64,000 bases of DNA from Vespa crabro (taxonomy: Eukaryota; Arthropoda; Insecta; Hymenoptera; Vespidae). Where the stretch lies: positions 1,612,001-1,676,000 of the forward strand of contig NC_060979.1 of assembly GCF_910589235.1 (NCBI RefSeq), read 5' to 3'. The translations under genes were made by a program, and so were the position numbers. The notes under the pieces were generated by a model. It did not search any database and was not told where the DNA came from. It saw only the letters and a program-made list of their open reading frames with translations. Shown here piece after piece: positions 38,681 through 55,260 of the stretch (positions within the stretch are counted from its first letter, which is position 1; each line of letters opens with the position of its first letter).

Positions 38681-38887
38681 TTGTGGTTGCTTCTGAAAAT
38701 AACAAAAATTATTAATAAATTCAATTTGTACGTAGGACATTTTCATGTGACAAAAATGATTATTTACAATCGTAAAGGACTTACTGAAATTATTATTTAC
38801 CAAAGCGAATTTTGTTTTATTATGCCAAAGAATGTAACTTTAAAATGTTATGTTACCCGAGAAATCGATTACGATGAAAATGCATAA
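38681..38887 (+). other. Conserved short open frame upstream of OR E
   Basis: An open frame of about 60 codons from a TTG (no ATG at its start), including INKFNLYVGHFHVTKMIIYN and ending VTREIDYDENA then TAA. Its twin at 45,577-45,783 differs by a few synonymous and two amino-acid-changing substitutions and no indels. A separate 32-codon ATG frame (38,617-38,715) overlaps the 5' side. It could be an exon of an unknown plus-strand gene, or simply young duplicated DNA. No family recognised. Confidence 0.3.
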
Positions 38888-39598
38888 TTGATTAATAATT
38901 ATCGATGACAATAAACTGAACGTTCAAGTTTATTATTTCTTACGTTAAAAGAAGCACATACACAGATACAATCATATGCAACGTCAATAGTACACATACT
39001 CATATACATACGTTAATATTTATTCTCAGCCATCTAAAATTAATAATGTGTATATAATATATATTGGATAACATAGGTATGTATATAGATATTTTTATAT
39101 TTTAAACTATATTTAAACTAATATTAAAATATAAAATTAATATATATATAAATCCTGATTTAAAAAATTTTAATTTATAATAATTTTTAAATTAAATTTA
39201 TATAAGTAAAATTGAAATTATATTTAAATATAATATATATTTAATACGAGTATATATTCAAATATAATTAGAATTATAATTATATTATACAAATTATAAT
39301 TTTTGTGACATCGATAATTATGTAAAAAAAAAAAAATATTTAAATGAAAAAAAAATTTTATGCTAATGCATAAAAATTTCTAATAAAGTAAAAAAAAAAA
39401 ATAAGAGATTAGATTAAAAGTTAGTTTGAGTCAAATATATTCATATAAATAACAAATATATCATCCATAATATTTATCCTATCTATTCTCATCTAAATAA
39501 CATATTTTTATTCTCATTTATTACATGCAATATATTCAAAAGTTTTATCAAAATTTCAATAATAATATTCTAATTATTATTATTCAAGACTAATTATT

Positions 39599-42500
39599 TC
39601 ATAATTTTGTCTCCATAAACGTTCGTAATACTGATAGATACGCCATTGATGTCTTCATTACCTGGAAAATTCACAAAATTTAACATATCATTTATACCCC
39701 GAAATGTATAAATTATCGAAGAAAAAGAAAAATGCTAAATAAAAATTCAGAAAACTAATAAAAAAAGAAGGTGAAAAAGAAACGTTCAAAGACATATGAC
39801 ACTTCTTTGTAAAAATAAAACGAACAAAAAATATAAATGATATGTAAAAAAAAAGTATTAATAAGAACATTTCATCTCGATAAATGTTGAAAAGTTAATG
39901 AATAAAAATGCGATCAATAACAAACGAATAAAAATAAGAACTATAAAAAAAAAAAAAAAACAAAAAAAAGAAAAAAAAATAGAAACTTGTGAAAAGCGAA
40001 TCATGGATTAGAAAAAAAAAAAAAGAAAACAAAACAAAACATTGGCAGAAGAGAATGACGAAATTAAAATATAAGGAAAGAATATAAGAACAAATAACAA
40101 GATGACAATTGAAATAAAATAACTTAAAAATAAAGAAAAACAAAATCTTACCTAATATGTATGACATATTAAAAAAAAAAAAAAAAGAAAGAAAAAAAAA
40201 TATTAACTGACTTACGATGGTAAAAGTACGCAAGGAAATGACGCAAAATTTTGCGCAAGTCAATTGCAATGGTTTCCTAGAGCGAATCATGCAAATGTAA
40301 ATCGATTTCATATCGATCGTCGATAACTCGTACCAGTCGCAATGATAAAGCGCCAGACATAAGTTCGTGCTCTGGATTAAAAGAAAGAAAATAATAATAA
40401 AAAAAAAAAAAACGAAATAAAATAGAATTAATAAATTTGATTGTATCTAAATACAGATTGAATTGCAATTCAATAAAAAATTCAATTAATTACTTCTTCG
40501 ATGAGACAATCACCGATGTAACAATAAGTGAACAACGTACTCAACAAAACAAAAATGTGTAGACCGAAAATTATTATACCGATTCCTTCTAATACAGCTA
40601 AACTCTACAAAATTAGAAATTATTTATTAGACGATGTAGAATGCAACATTTGTATAAAGTGATGTCTACGTACGGAGAGTATTTGATAACTCGATATACA
40701 AATTTGTATAGTTGTACCTAATAATTGTTGACAAATGACGACGCTAAAACTATCCTCTAATATATCCGCTAATCTGAAACAAATACGAAGAAGATAAATT
40801 ATTTTTTTTTTTTTTTTCATAATGACATCTTTCTCATACTAAAAGAAACAAAAAATTTCTTCTTTCTTCAAGTGATATTAATTGATATTAAAAATGTATG
40901 AAACTTATTTTATTATTATTTTTGCCAAGGAAAAATTTCTTCAAGGGTTAAAACAATCATTTCGAAATTTTTCTACCGAAAAATCAAATCTTAATAATTC
41001 GTTGTAATCGTAGAAACGTATTCGAACAAAACTTCATTCGATATTAAATCTAAAATAATCTGACTAAAAAGTGACTTTAACGAATTAAAACGACCGTCTT
41101 GAATTTTATTTTTCGTGATAAAAAACTAAATTGATATAAAAAAAAAAAAGATATATTTTTATACACACAATGAAATTATATTAAATTTATATTAATTAAG
41201 ACGTAAAATATATTTGTTTCATTTTGAATGTTAGAACAAATGTGACGTCGATGAAAGAGTTTTTGGACTTTTAACTTTCGCATAAGTATACGACAAAAAC
41301 CATGATCATTGAAATTTTTCTTGCAATTTAAACCGCTTACAATATCATTAATAAATACCTATATTATTATAAACAATTCCGCTAGAGAAAAAAAACTATA
41401 AAATTTTGTCGTAACGTAATCGTAATAAAATTGTAAGGAAAGGAGGAAAAATTTTTAAAAAGTTCATATCTTAAATATACACCCAAAAAAAACCCACGAC
41501 TACTAGCGAATCATAACGATCAACGTATTTGAATCGATTAAAAAGAAAAAAAAAAGAAAGATTTCATTCATTAGACGTTCCTTTAAGAATTAGATGATTT
41601 AATTAAAAAAGTGACGTCACCTTATCAAACGATGATGTCGAAGAATTATCTTATGAATTCCTTGCTGAGAAACATCGGTTTCCTTTAAAATTTCCTTCGC
41701 TCTACAGTTCAGTATGGCCAATTGACCGGTAAGATGAAAACCGGTAGAAGCCAATAAACAATCAGTACCACTATTAGCGGAAATGATCATTAATATACGT
41801 AAAAATTCATGTATGCAACCAAATGCATAAGTTTTTGCATCGTACGGCTTTAATAACGGCTTTATTTTATAAGGTAATTTATATTCCGACGTAGAATTTG
41901 TAATAACTGCATCGAAACAAAATACGTAATTTAATAAAGTCATTCGTCAATTTTTAAATGACATTTTTGAAAAAAAAAATTGTTTAAACGACAAATATTA
42001 ATCAAATATTTCAATAAATCACGAGATAACTAAGAAAATGTTTCAGACAAAAGTTAATTCTTTCATTACATAAATTACAGTGCCGTTAGAAAAAAAATAT
42101 AAGTTCTTAATAGAAAAAAGAGAATTGTACTTGAAACAATTTTTGAAGCTTTTCGTTAAATAAAATACAATAAATACGATAATATCGCTCTGTTTCTCTC
42201 TTTGAAAGCAGATAACTCTTGTCAGAAAAAAAAATATATATATATATCTATTACAATTTTGTCTATTATTTCGTTAAAACGTAATATTATCAATGTCTTC
42301 TATAAATGAATATAATAAAAATGTTAAAAATATTTGTAATACCATTAATTATACCCGGTATGACAGTTTTACAATAATACGAAAGAATTACGAAGGTTAA
42401 CGATGGGAACGCAGTGATGATAAATATATAGGCAAATTTGTTATATTTCATAAAAATTAATCTCTCCTCTTTAGTTTTATAATTATCAACGTTATAATCA

Positions 42501-44964
42501 TTTTCCGTTTCTGTCAAAAATCTTGATAATGATCCATGCTTCAATCGGCATATCCCAAATTTCATCAGTGTCATTAAAATCATCAAATTCTCCATAATAT
42601 TTGTCAATACGTAATGAAAATCATTGATGTAATCGATCAAATCGAGAACTCCTAAAAAAATGTAAATACATCCGTAAAATAGTAATGGTAGGAACAAAGA
42701 GTCCCGAATTTCCAATGGCCAAACACCTGAAAAACCGAGCAAGCGTTTGCACAATGTTATCGCTTTCATGGTATTGGTGAAACCTGTAACCTTGAAAAAT
42801 ATAATGCAAAACAATAATGTTTCGATTAAATAGTATAGTACGAAATTGGATGATCGAAAATGTCCCTAGCTTGTAAAATAACGAGCCTAAAGTTTGTCTC
42901 GAAAGAATATTATTCGATTGGCCAATAGATTGTTACCCAATGTCACAATTTTTAATACAAATATGGACCCAAAAATATCTCCATGATTTCGAAAATCAAT
43001 TATTCCTTTTCGAGATTTATCGAAGCTAATAGTTTTCTTTCGGACCGTCCAGAAATTCATAGGCTTTGTAGTTTTACATTAAGAAAGGAAGAATTAATCT
43101 AAAAAGTCTAATTAAAGTAGATTTATTAATTTTCAAAGTCAAGTAGAGATTTTTTTGCTCCACCCTGTATTAAATATTACAATGTTACTTATTGGCCAAC
43201 TCAATAATTGTGATTTTTAAATCATCCAAGAACTTTTGATCCATCTATTGGCCATCATGTATAATAAAGAATAATTAAAGATAAATCTATCACCGATGAA
43301 TTTTCGTAAGTCGTTATATCTTATTAATTAAAAAACAAAAAAGTTAAAAAGAAATATGTCATAGAAATATTAACGTTAAAAAAATTATAAAATTAAAATC
43401 TAAAAATTTAATAAACATAAACGATTAATAAGTTGCGAGTATAGTATGATTAATTAAAAATAAAAATAAGAAGAAATGTATAATCCATATAATCAATGTT
43501 ATCGCTTTTAAGAAATTAAAAATATTTTTTAAATAATATTATCGTAATTAATACACAATGGAAAAAAAAGCCTATACGAAGTTTAAATTTTTTATGGATT
43601 TAAAATTATAAGAAATAAATTATGAGAATATATATATATAAAATTATTAAATATCACTGCATTTCATTGAATTATTGATTAAATTCTTTACGGGTTAAAA
43701 TTTCACCCCTAATATCCATTAAAAAAAGCCATTGTCACGGTAAACACAATTAAAAATGTTAGTTAAATTAAAAATGTTAGTCTCATTAAGTTAAATGTTT
43801 TTTTACGCGACAGTAAAGTTACATAGAAAAATATTTTTTGGAAGATATAAATAAAACATTTTAGAAGAAACACATTAAGTGCTATTCATATACATATATA
43901 TACATACGAGTATATAAATACTATATAGATATATATATTATATACATATCTATGTTCGTATGTATATAATTATTTAAAGATAAATTTATTAATAATTAAA
44001 CATTAATATATTGACTGCCACAGTAATTTTAATATAATAATTAATTATTTCACATTTAATAATTAAATAGAATTATACTCTTATCATTGTAAATTTTCAA
44101 TGACATGTGATTGCTCCTATAAATCCGAAAGTTGGCTAAAAATATAAAATTAATGGCATAAGATCTAAATCTACAAAAATAGTAACAAGGAAACACAAAT
44201 ATTGCAATAATAAATCACACCAGTCATAAAATTTAATTTTTCTTGAATTTGTTGGTTAACTTTCGAATCATTAAAGACCAAATTAATCACTAATAATCGA
44301 AATATTAATTATTACTTATATCATAAAAAAAAAAAAACTAAAAATAAATATTAATTCGTGACATATTCGTTTTGATAAATTAGTAATAGAAATGATAATT
44401 ATTAATAAACTTTCTTAATAGTTTCACAAATCACTAATGCAGTTTTTCTATTCATTTGTATAATTAGAAAATAATTTTATTCGATGTCACTTGAAATATA
44501 GATTAATTAATTCTCGAATTAATAAGAAATTCTTACACCATGAAGTTACCAAGAAATTAATTAACAGTCCCATGAAATAACACTATGGCAATCAATTTGT
44601 CAAAAAAATTTCAAAAAAAAAATTACGCTTATTCAAAATCACGACGATGATTAAGAGAAGAAAAATTCTTAAAAGAAAAAAAAACCAAAGGAACGTTCAG
44701 ATTGCGCTTTAAAAAAAAAATTAACGATATCTTTTCGAAATCTCTTTAGTTAGAAAAATGCGAAGAAAAAAGAAAAGAAAAGATAGCGATTTTTTGAAAC
44801 CGTCACAATGACTTTTTCAAGAGAGTCCAAACAAATCCAATCTGGACGATTATTGTCACAAAACATCGAACTTATCAAACAAATTGACAACTAATTATGA
44901 AAAATAAAAAAGAAAAAATGAAAATATAGCGGCGTTAACACCGTACTTCTTTGGTTCCTTCCAT
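39599..44964 (-). CDS. Odorant receptor F (7tm_6 family, second clade), complete, 7 coding exons, 393 aa
   Basis: Olfactory receptor subunit, a tandem duplicate of E at an offset of about 6.9 kb. Exons on the minus strand: 44947-44964 (M-E-G-T-K-E), 42343-42790, 41621-41906, 40674-40773, 40494-40604, 40216-40371, 39599-39661. The stop codon position used by all paralogues reads GAG here, so the protein runs four residues further (ETKL) before TGA; exon 7 is 63 bp instead of 51. Landmarks: SGVWPLEIRDSLF, ENDYNVDNYKTKEERLIFMK, YDAKTYAFGCIHEFLR, GTDCLLASTGFHLTGQLAIL, ICQQLLGTTIQICISSYQ, YCYIGDCLIEE (Asp where the others have Glu), LTCAKFCVISLRTFTI. Open throughout. Confidence 0.92.
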
Positions 44965-45024
44965 TTTGTTCGCTCGAAGGTCACCGGCCGACTGTTCGTC
45001 CAAGCACGAACTACTCCCGACGTA
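44965..45024 (-). promoter_or_regulatory. Core promoter/5'UTR of OR F
   Basis: Same sequence as the OR E core: GTAGTTTACGTCGGGAGTAG, GGACGAACAGTCGGCCGG, TGACCTTCGAGCGAACAAA, ATG at 44,964. The intron flank on the other side of exon 1 is much less conserved between E and F than this block. Confidence 0.7.
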
Positions 45025-45512
45025 AACTACGTACGAAAAGGGGTTGAAATTGGTTGGTTGAATAGTTCATGCGATTAACGAAAAAAAAAAAAGAAAAGAA
45101 AAGAAAAAGTGGATACGAGTCAGTTTTTGCGTCCATTTCGAACAGTATAGAAGGTACAGATCAAAAAAAAAAAAAAAAGAAATGAGAAGGGGTGAGTCGT
45201 TAACGGACAAAGTCGACTCAACAATAATCGATCAACATTTGACAGGCGGTGTTTTGCATTAATCATTTTTATCTACCCCTTTCTCTAAGTACAATATACC
45301 TTGTCTACTTTTTTTTTTGGGACTCTATATCCGTCGAAAGTTTCTACGTAACGCCCTCGTGAATATTTTTCCAGCAAAAAGGGAAACAGCGTGGCTCTGT
45401 ATTATTACGGAATAGCAAAAAAAAGAAATTGAAGGTTATCCAAGTTTTTAAGTAGTTGAATTCTACCCTCCCACAAGTCTCCTTCTTGTCAGTTATCTTC
45501 TAATCGATCGTT
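45025..45512 (-). promoter_or_regulatory. Conserved upstream block of OR F
   Basis: Counterpart of 38,134-38,616, with only scattered substitutions. No coding exon recognised. Confidence 0.45.
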
Positions 45513-45576
45513 ATGAGGTGTACAAAAAAATATGCTACTGCATCGAACGCTATTAGAATGGAATTGTTGAAGATCG

Positions 45577-45783
45577 TTGTGGTTGCTTCTGAAAATAACA
45601 AAAATTATTAATAAATTCAATTTGTACGTAGGACATTTTCATGTGACAAAAATGATTATTTACAATCGTAAAGGACTTACTGAAATTATTATTTACCAAA
45701 GTGAATTTTGTTTTATTATGCCAAAGAATGCAACTTTAAAATGTTACGTTACCCGAGAGATCGATTACGATGGAAATGCATAA
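45577..45783 (+). other. Conserved short open frame upstream of OR F
   Basis: Twin of 38,681-38,887, with the same length and frame. It ends VTREIDYDGNA then TAA; a Val codon near MPKN is Ala here. Same caveats: no ATG at the frame's start and no family match. Confidence 0.3.
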
Positions 45784-46026
45784 TTGATTAATAATTATCG
45801 ATGACAATAAACTGAACGTTCAAGTTTATTATTTCTTACCTTAAAAGAAGCACGTACATAGGTATAATTATATGCAACGTACACAGATACATATATTATT
45901 CTCAGCCATCTCAAAAATATTATTAATTTGCAAATTATTACTATATATGTATTATAAATTAAAGAAAAATAAAGGAAGAATAAAGAAAATAATGTAGGAT
46001 GTTACGACATACAATATGCCTGATAA

Positions 46027-46884
46027 TAGCGTGTTAGACTTAACAAATACACGGCCAATATCAGCTATGCTTCTGATTCAAACGTGAATTAGTAAACTCC
46101 ATCATTCCTCTTAATACATTTCGAAGAATATTTCAGCTTTTTTCTCGAACTACCGATAATAAACAACATTGACTGTAATCGTAATTTCGATTATCATCAT
46201 TGAGTGCAGCGTATGCATCGCATTTTGAACCTACGTTTCATTCTAAACACCGAACGAGGCACGAAAAAGCAATCGTCGCTAGGATATACGGGTGAGTCAA
46301 GAGCATTCGTTAGAAAATGATTAGAACGTTACGAAGATATAAAAAACAAATCGATGATTAACCGGATCGTCGCACCTAAGCGAAAATTGGCATAATCTTG
46401 TACTTGTTTACGAGCCCTACGAGTGGCGACAAAAATGTTGAAAAATTAAAAAAATAAGGAAAGAAAAGAAATGCCATAGTCGGCATCCGTTAATCATTGG
46501 TAGTTCTTTTTTTCGAGAAAAATGAAGATTGCATTTTACAGAAGAACAATGAACTGGAAAATCGGGAGCCGAATCTGTACCGTCTGAAAAGTGAAATTGG
46601 ATTCGTCAATCGATTGCAATGGCCGTTGCAATCGTCCGATGCTAATTCACGTCAAAAAAAATTTCTGAACGTAAATAAAGCAAATATTTCGTGGGAAACG
46701 ATTATTCAAATCGTAAAGCAATTAATTCGACAGATTCGTCGAATTTTGGATGACCTTATCATACGAATTACATTGTCAACCTGGTACAAAGTATATCTCT
46801 GTGAATACAGTCGATTATCGACTCTACTGTCGACTAAACTTCACTATCGATGTAAATTACATTTCGATTCGAAGCACAAAGTAT
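46027..46884 (+). pseudogene. Sequence U, plus-strand copy with the first-exon start deleted
   Basis: Aligns with the reverse complement of 30,920-31,785. The 343-bp second part (46,542-46,884) is open and flanked by the same TTTTACAG acceptor and GTAAGT donor. In the first part a 7-bp deletion after GGCACGAAA removes the ATG and the Ser codon present at 31,542-31,544; the GGTGAGT donor is kept. Amino-acid differences from the minus copy cluster near the end (CEYSRLSTLLSTKLHY against CDDSRLTTLMSIELHY). It is probably a pseudogene unless another start is used. Identity of the family unknown. Confidence 0.55.
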
Positions 46885-46984
46885 GTAAGTATATATTTTA
46901 CAAATTTTATTATAGGAAATTTTTTTTATTAATTAAGCACAACGAAGACGTTTTAATAGTATCGATTATAGTTCTGTAAATTTC

Positions 46985-47495
46985 ACAAATGGAATATGAT
47001 TAGAACCGAATTAGAATAGAATTTTGCGATTACTTATCGAATTATTAATACAAAATTGTAATATCGGAATGATAAAAAATTTCGTTATTCCGATGTTAAT
47101 AATATTTTCTATATGGAAAAACTTTCGAGTACTCGAAAAATTGCATAAATTATCTAAACAATTCTTCTCACAGAAGGATGAGAAATTTTTGAAAATTGGA
47201 ATAATAAAGTTTTGACTGAAAAATTCCAGAAGATGATGGAATTAAAACTTTAAATACAATTTTCAATAAAGTTATTTGTGTCACGATGAAAAGTGTGTTA
47301 CGTATTTGTTTTTTCTTTTTTTTTTAGTTATAAACAGAATGATTATTTTGATAAATACCGACACAACCTTATGTTTATTAATCTAAATAACGTGATTGTA
47401 TGCATTCGTTACAAACTATCTATTTAACATTTGTACAGAAATAGCAGATATATTTCAACAGTTATTATTCACGATTAATTATTAAACAGTTTCAC
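46985..47495. other. Spacer without recognisable gene
   Basis: An AT-rich stretch between U and the last exon of OR G. A 63-codon open frame at 47,024-47,215 has no recognisable motif and sits in sequence lacking splice or promoter signals, so I do not call it. Confidence 0.5.
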
Positions 47496-52545
<5,050 letters not shown>

Positions 52546-53500
52546 CTGAAAAAAAACAAAAACAAAAAAGAAACAAAAAAAGGGAAAAGAATAGATAATA
52601 ATAATAAGAATAAATGACGATTGATTAGGTTTTGTGATATGATGCAAAACAAAAAAAGTAACGAAAAAACTAATTTTACGATTAGAATAAATTAAATTAA
52701 ATTAAATTAAATTAAATTAAATTATGTGATTACCATGATTAAATAATTGTTCAAGTACTTTGAAATTTTAAACAAAACATCTTCAAAATTTATATAAATG
52801 TTCGTAAAATTTGATTCGAAACAATTAAGTGTTTTAGGTAATTTTAAAGATTGAAATTTATATGATCATATTGCCGCTGTTTTGAAAGCATACATGTGTT
52901 CAATAAACAATATGAAATTATCGACAACAATTTTCACAATAGTATTCAAAACAAATAGAAGACTTACGAAAATATATATGACATCAATATCAAATTTTCA
53001 ATCCAAAAAATCATAAAAAATTAAATAAGTAACATACATATTATTACCAAATAAGAAGATCAGTTTCTATATCACTAAACGTAACCATTCATATATCATA
53101 TTAACGAACACAAAATAATATGAAATGCATAACAGTATAAAAAATTCATTTCAAAAGAAAAAATGTATTCGAAAAATTACATTACATTTATTTAAATTGT
53201 ATACGTTTACGAATGACCATATTATGACAATTAGATAGTTAGTACTAAATATTAATCATAATAATTATTATTAATATATATTACCGAGTAGATAACTTAT
53301 CAACAACGGCCGGTAACATTCAATTACCTATCGATCCATGGTATAATAAAAGTTCTATTAATAACTCACGTAAGTAAGGTAGAAATATTTACCGTCGATA
53401 ATATCACTTGATGATAAAATAGCAAAACACAAATTAGTATCTGACAGTAACAAGTAGCAATGGAATTATATATATATTTTTTTTTAAATAATATACTTCA
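52546..53500. other. Region upstream of OR G exon 2: no exon found
   Basis: Expected to hold intron 1 and perhaps the start exon of G. It contains an (AAATT)n run at about 52,690-52,722 and otherwise AT-rich unique sequence. Candidate ATGs at 52,984 and near 53,339 (minus) fail on phase or stop codons. Confidence 0.5.
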
Positions 53501-53602
53501 TATTATTTAACCCACTTAATGTACTTGATATGAATAAAAAATAATTTATAATAAATCAATTTTTTTAATACTGAAATATCATATAAATCAATACATCCAT
53601 AA

Positions 53603-53721
53603 GTCAACGATCATACCACGTTGAAAAACACCAGTTCTCGTCCGATCACTGAAGTTAAGCAACGTTGGGCGCGGTTAGTACTTGGATGGGTGACCGCCTG
53701 GGAACACCGTGTGTTGTTGAC
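53603..53721 (+). rRNA. 5S ribosomal RNA gene, copy 1
   Basis: A 119-nt RNA polymerase III gene for 5S rRNA of the large ribosomal subunit. It contains the highly conserved TTCTCGTCCGATCACTGAAG, AAGTTAAGCAACGTTGGGC (box A region) and GGTTAGTACTTGGATGGGTG plus GGGAACACCGTGTGTTGTTG. The ends pair to close helix I (GTCAACGA with TTGTTGAC). A T-run terminator follows directly. It has GCGCGG and CGCCTGGG where copies 2 and 3 have GCACGG and CGCTTGGG. Confidence 0.97.
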
Positions 53722-54036
53722 ATTTTTTTACTTCCTTTTCTATTTTTTTTTTTTTTTTTTTTTTTTTATAAACAACCAAAACTACAATAAAATGATATGC
53801 TTCATTGTACGTCACTTCTACTTATCTGCACCGAATCTAAACTGCCTGTTTCATTGATCGGAATCTTACTTCCCAACAAAGCGAAGAAACTAAAGAATTT
53901 TGTATGTACTCCTTTTTTTTATATGGTACATTACACTTTACTTAACTGACTTAATATACTTTGTACACATGAAATATACTTTAGAATAAATCAATTTTTT
54001 AAACCAAAAATACGTATAAAATGAGATAATTGATCA

Positions 54037-54155
54037 GTCAACGACCATACCGCGTTGAAAAACACCAGTTCTCGTCCGATCACTGAAGTTAAGCAACGTT
54101 GGGCACGGTTAGTACTTGGATGGGTGACCGCTTGGGAACACCGTGTGTTGTTGAC
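54037..54155 (+). rRNA. 5S ribosomal RNA gene, copy 2
   Basis: 119 nt, intact helix I ends, internal control region as in copy 1, T-run terminator at once after the gene. Differs from copy 1 at a few sites (CATACCGCG, GGGCACGG, CGCTTGGG). Confidence 0.97.
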
Positions 54156-54455
54156 ATTTTTTTTACTTTTTCTTTGTTTTTTTTTTTTTATAAACAACCT
54201 AAAATAAAAGAAAATGATATGCGTCATTGTACATCACTTCTACTCATCTGCACCGAATCTAAGCTGCCTGTTTCGTCGATCGCAATCTTACTTCCTCACA
54301 AAGCGAAGAAACTAAAAGAACTTATATATAATTTTTAAATCATATAATCCATGTTACTTAATACACTTAATAGTTTTAGTACAAATGAAAAATACTTTAT
54401 AATAAATCAATTTTTATATAAACAAAAATAACGAATAAAAAAATAAAATTGGTAA

Positions 54456-54574
54456 GTCAACGATCATACCGCGTTGTAAAGCACCAGTTCTCGTCCGATC
54501 ACTGAAGTTAAGCAACGTTGGGCACGGTTAGTACTTGGATGGGTGACCGCTTGGGAACACCGTGTGTTGTTGAC
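54456..54574 (+). rRNA. 5S ribosomal RNA gene, copy 3
   Basis: 119 nt with the same internal control region and T-run terminator. It has GCGTTGTAAAGCACC where the other two have TTGAAAAACACC; these differences fall in the loop A/helix II area. Confidence 0.96.
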
Positions 54575-55260
54575 ATTTTTTTACTTTCTTTTTCTTTTTA
54601 TAAATTAAAACCGCGATGAAATAATGTGCGTTATCGTATTTACCTTACCACTGAGGTGCACCAAATCCAAGCTCCCTGTTGAACGCAATCTTATTTCCTC
54701 ATGAAGCGAAGAAACTAAATTCTATACTTTGCTCTTAGTAGTTCCCTTTGTTGATTTTTGATAACGTAATACGTTAATATAAATCGTTTTATTTTATTGT
54801 TTATATGTGCATAGATAGTGTCCATCACCGTGTACGTATCGTCATTGCGTTAGGTCAAGACTAATGACTTATGAAAGATTAATCGTTCGCAAATAATATC
54901 GACCGTAAAACATCCTCTTCGTTTTGTCGCACGATTTTGTAGTCGTATAATATTCCCAGCTAAGACTAAAGATCTTCAATTTTTTTTAATTTTTTCGAAA
55001 AAAGAAAGACATGTTCGACTAGTTGAAATAATTCTCACGTATGGTTTATTTTTCTTTCTTTTTAAATTGTTCTTTATCGTTTATACCCCTTAAACGTTTG
55101 ATTTCAATTTATACAATTTATATAAAATGATTTTTAATGATCTACTTTATCTCCTTAGATTGAATATAAAATTGCGCAATACATCCATATATATATATAT
55201 ATATATATATACTCTACGTCTTTCTTCGTAAGTACGTATCTCTATTAATTACGTCCTATC

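Larger units (their letters stand above)
53501..54720 (+). repeat. Three tandem 5S rDNA units
   Basis: The gene-plus-spacer unit is repeated at 434 and 419 bp spacing. Shared spacer words include ATAATAAATCAATTTTT about 60 bp upstream of each gene, and downstream ATCTGCACCGAATCTAA and AAAGCGAAGAAACTAAA. The third downstream spacer is more decayed (CACCAAATCCAAGCTCCCTG) and ends the array near 54,720. Confidence 0.9.

Noticed and set aside
39688..40311. Phe-rich minus-strand frames around OR F exons 6-7
   Set aside because: Intron 6 poly-A tracts; only 40,216-40,371 and 39,599-39,661 are exons.
52968..52984. Minus-strand ATG with 17 nt before a GTAAGT donor, as first exon of OR G
   Set aside because: Seventeen nucleotides give phase 2, and joining to exon 2 leads to a stop within a few codons. 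No promoter block is present and there is no similarity to the other first exons.
53328..53341. Minus-strand ATG near GGTAATTG and an ACCGGCCG word, as OR G promoter/first exon
   Set aside because: An in-frame TAG directly precedes the possible donor, and the order of motifs does not match the E/F promoter.
53621..54338. Protein-coding frames across the 5S genes (both strands)
   Set aside because: They are shadows of the three 5S rRNA genes and their T-rich spacers.
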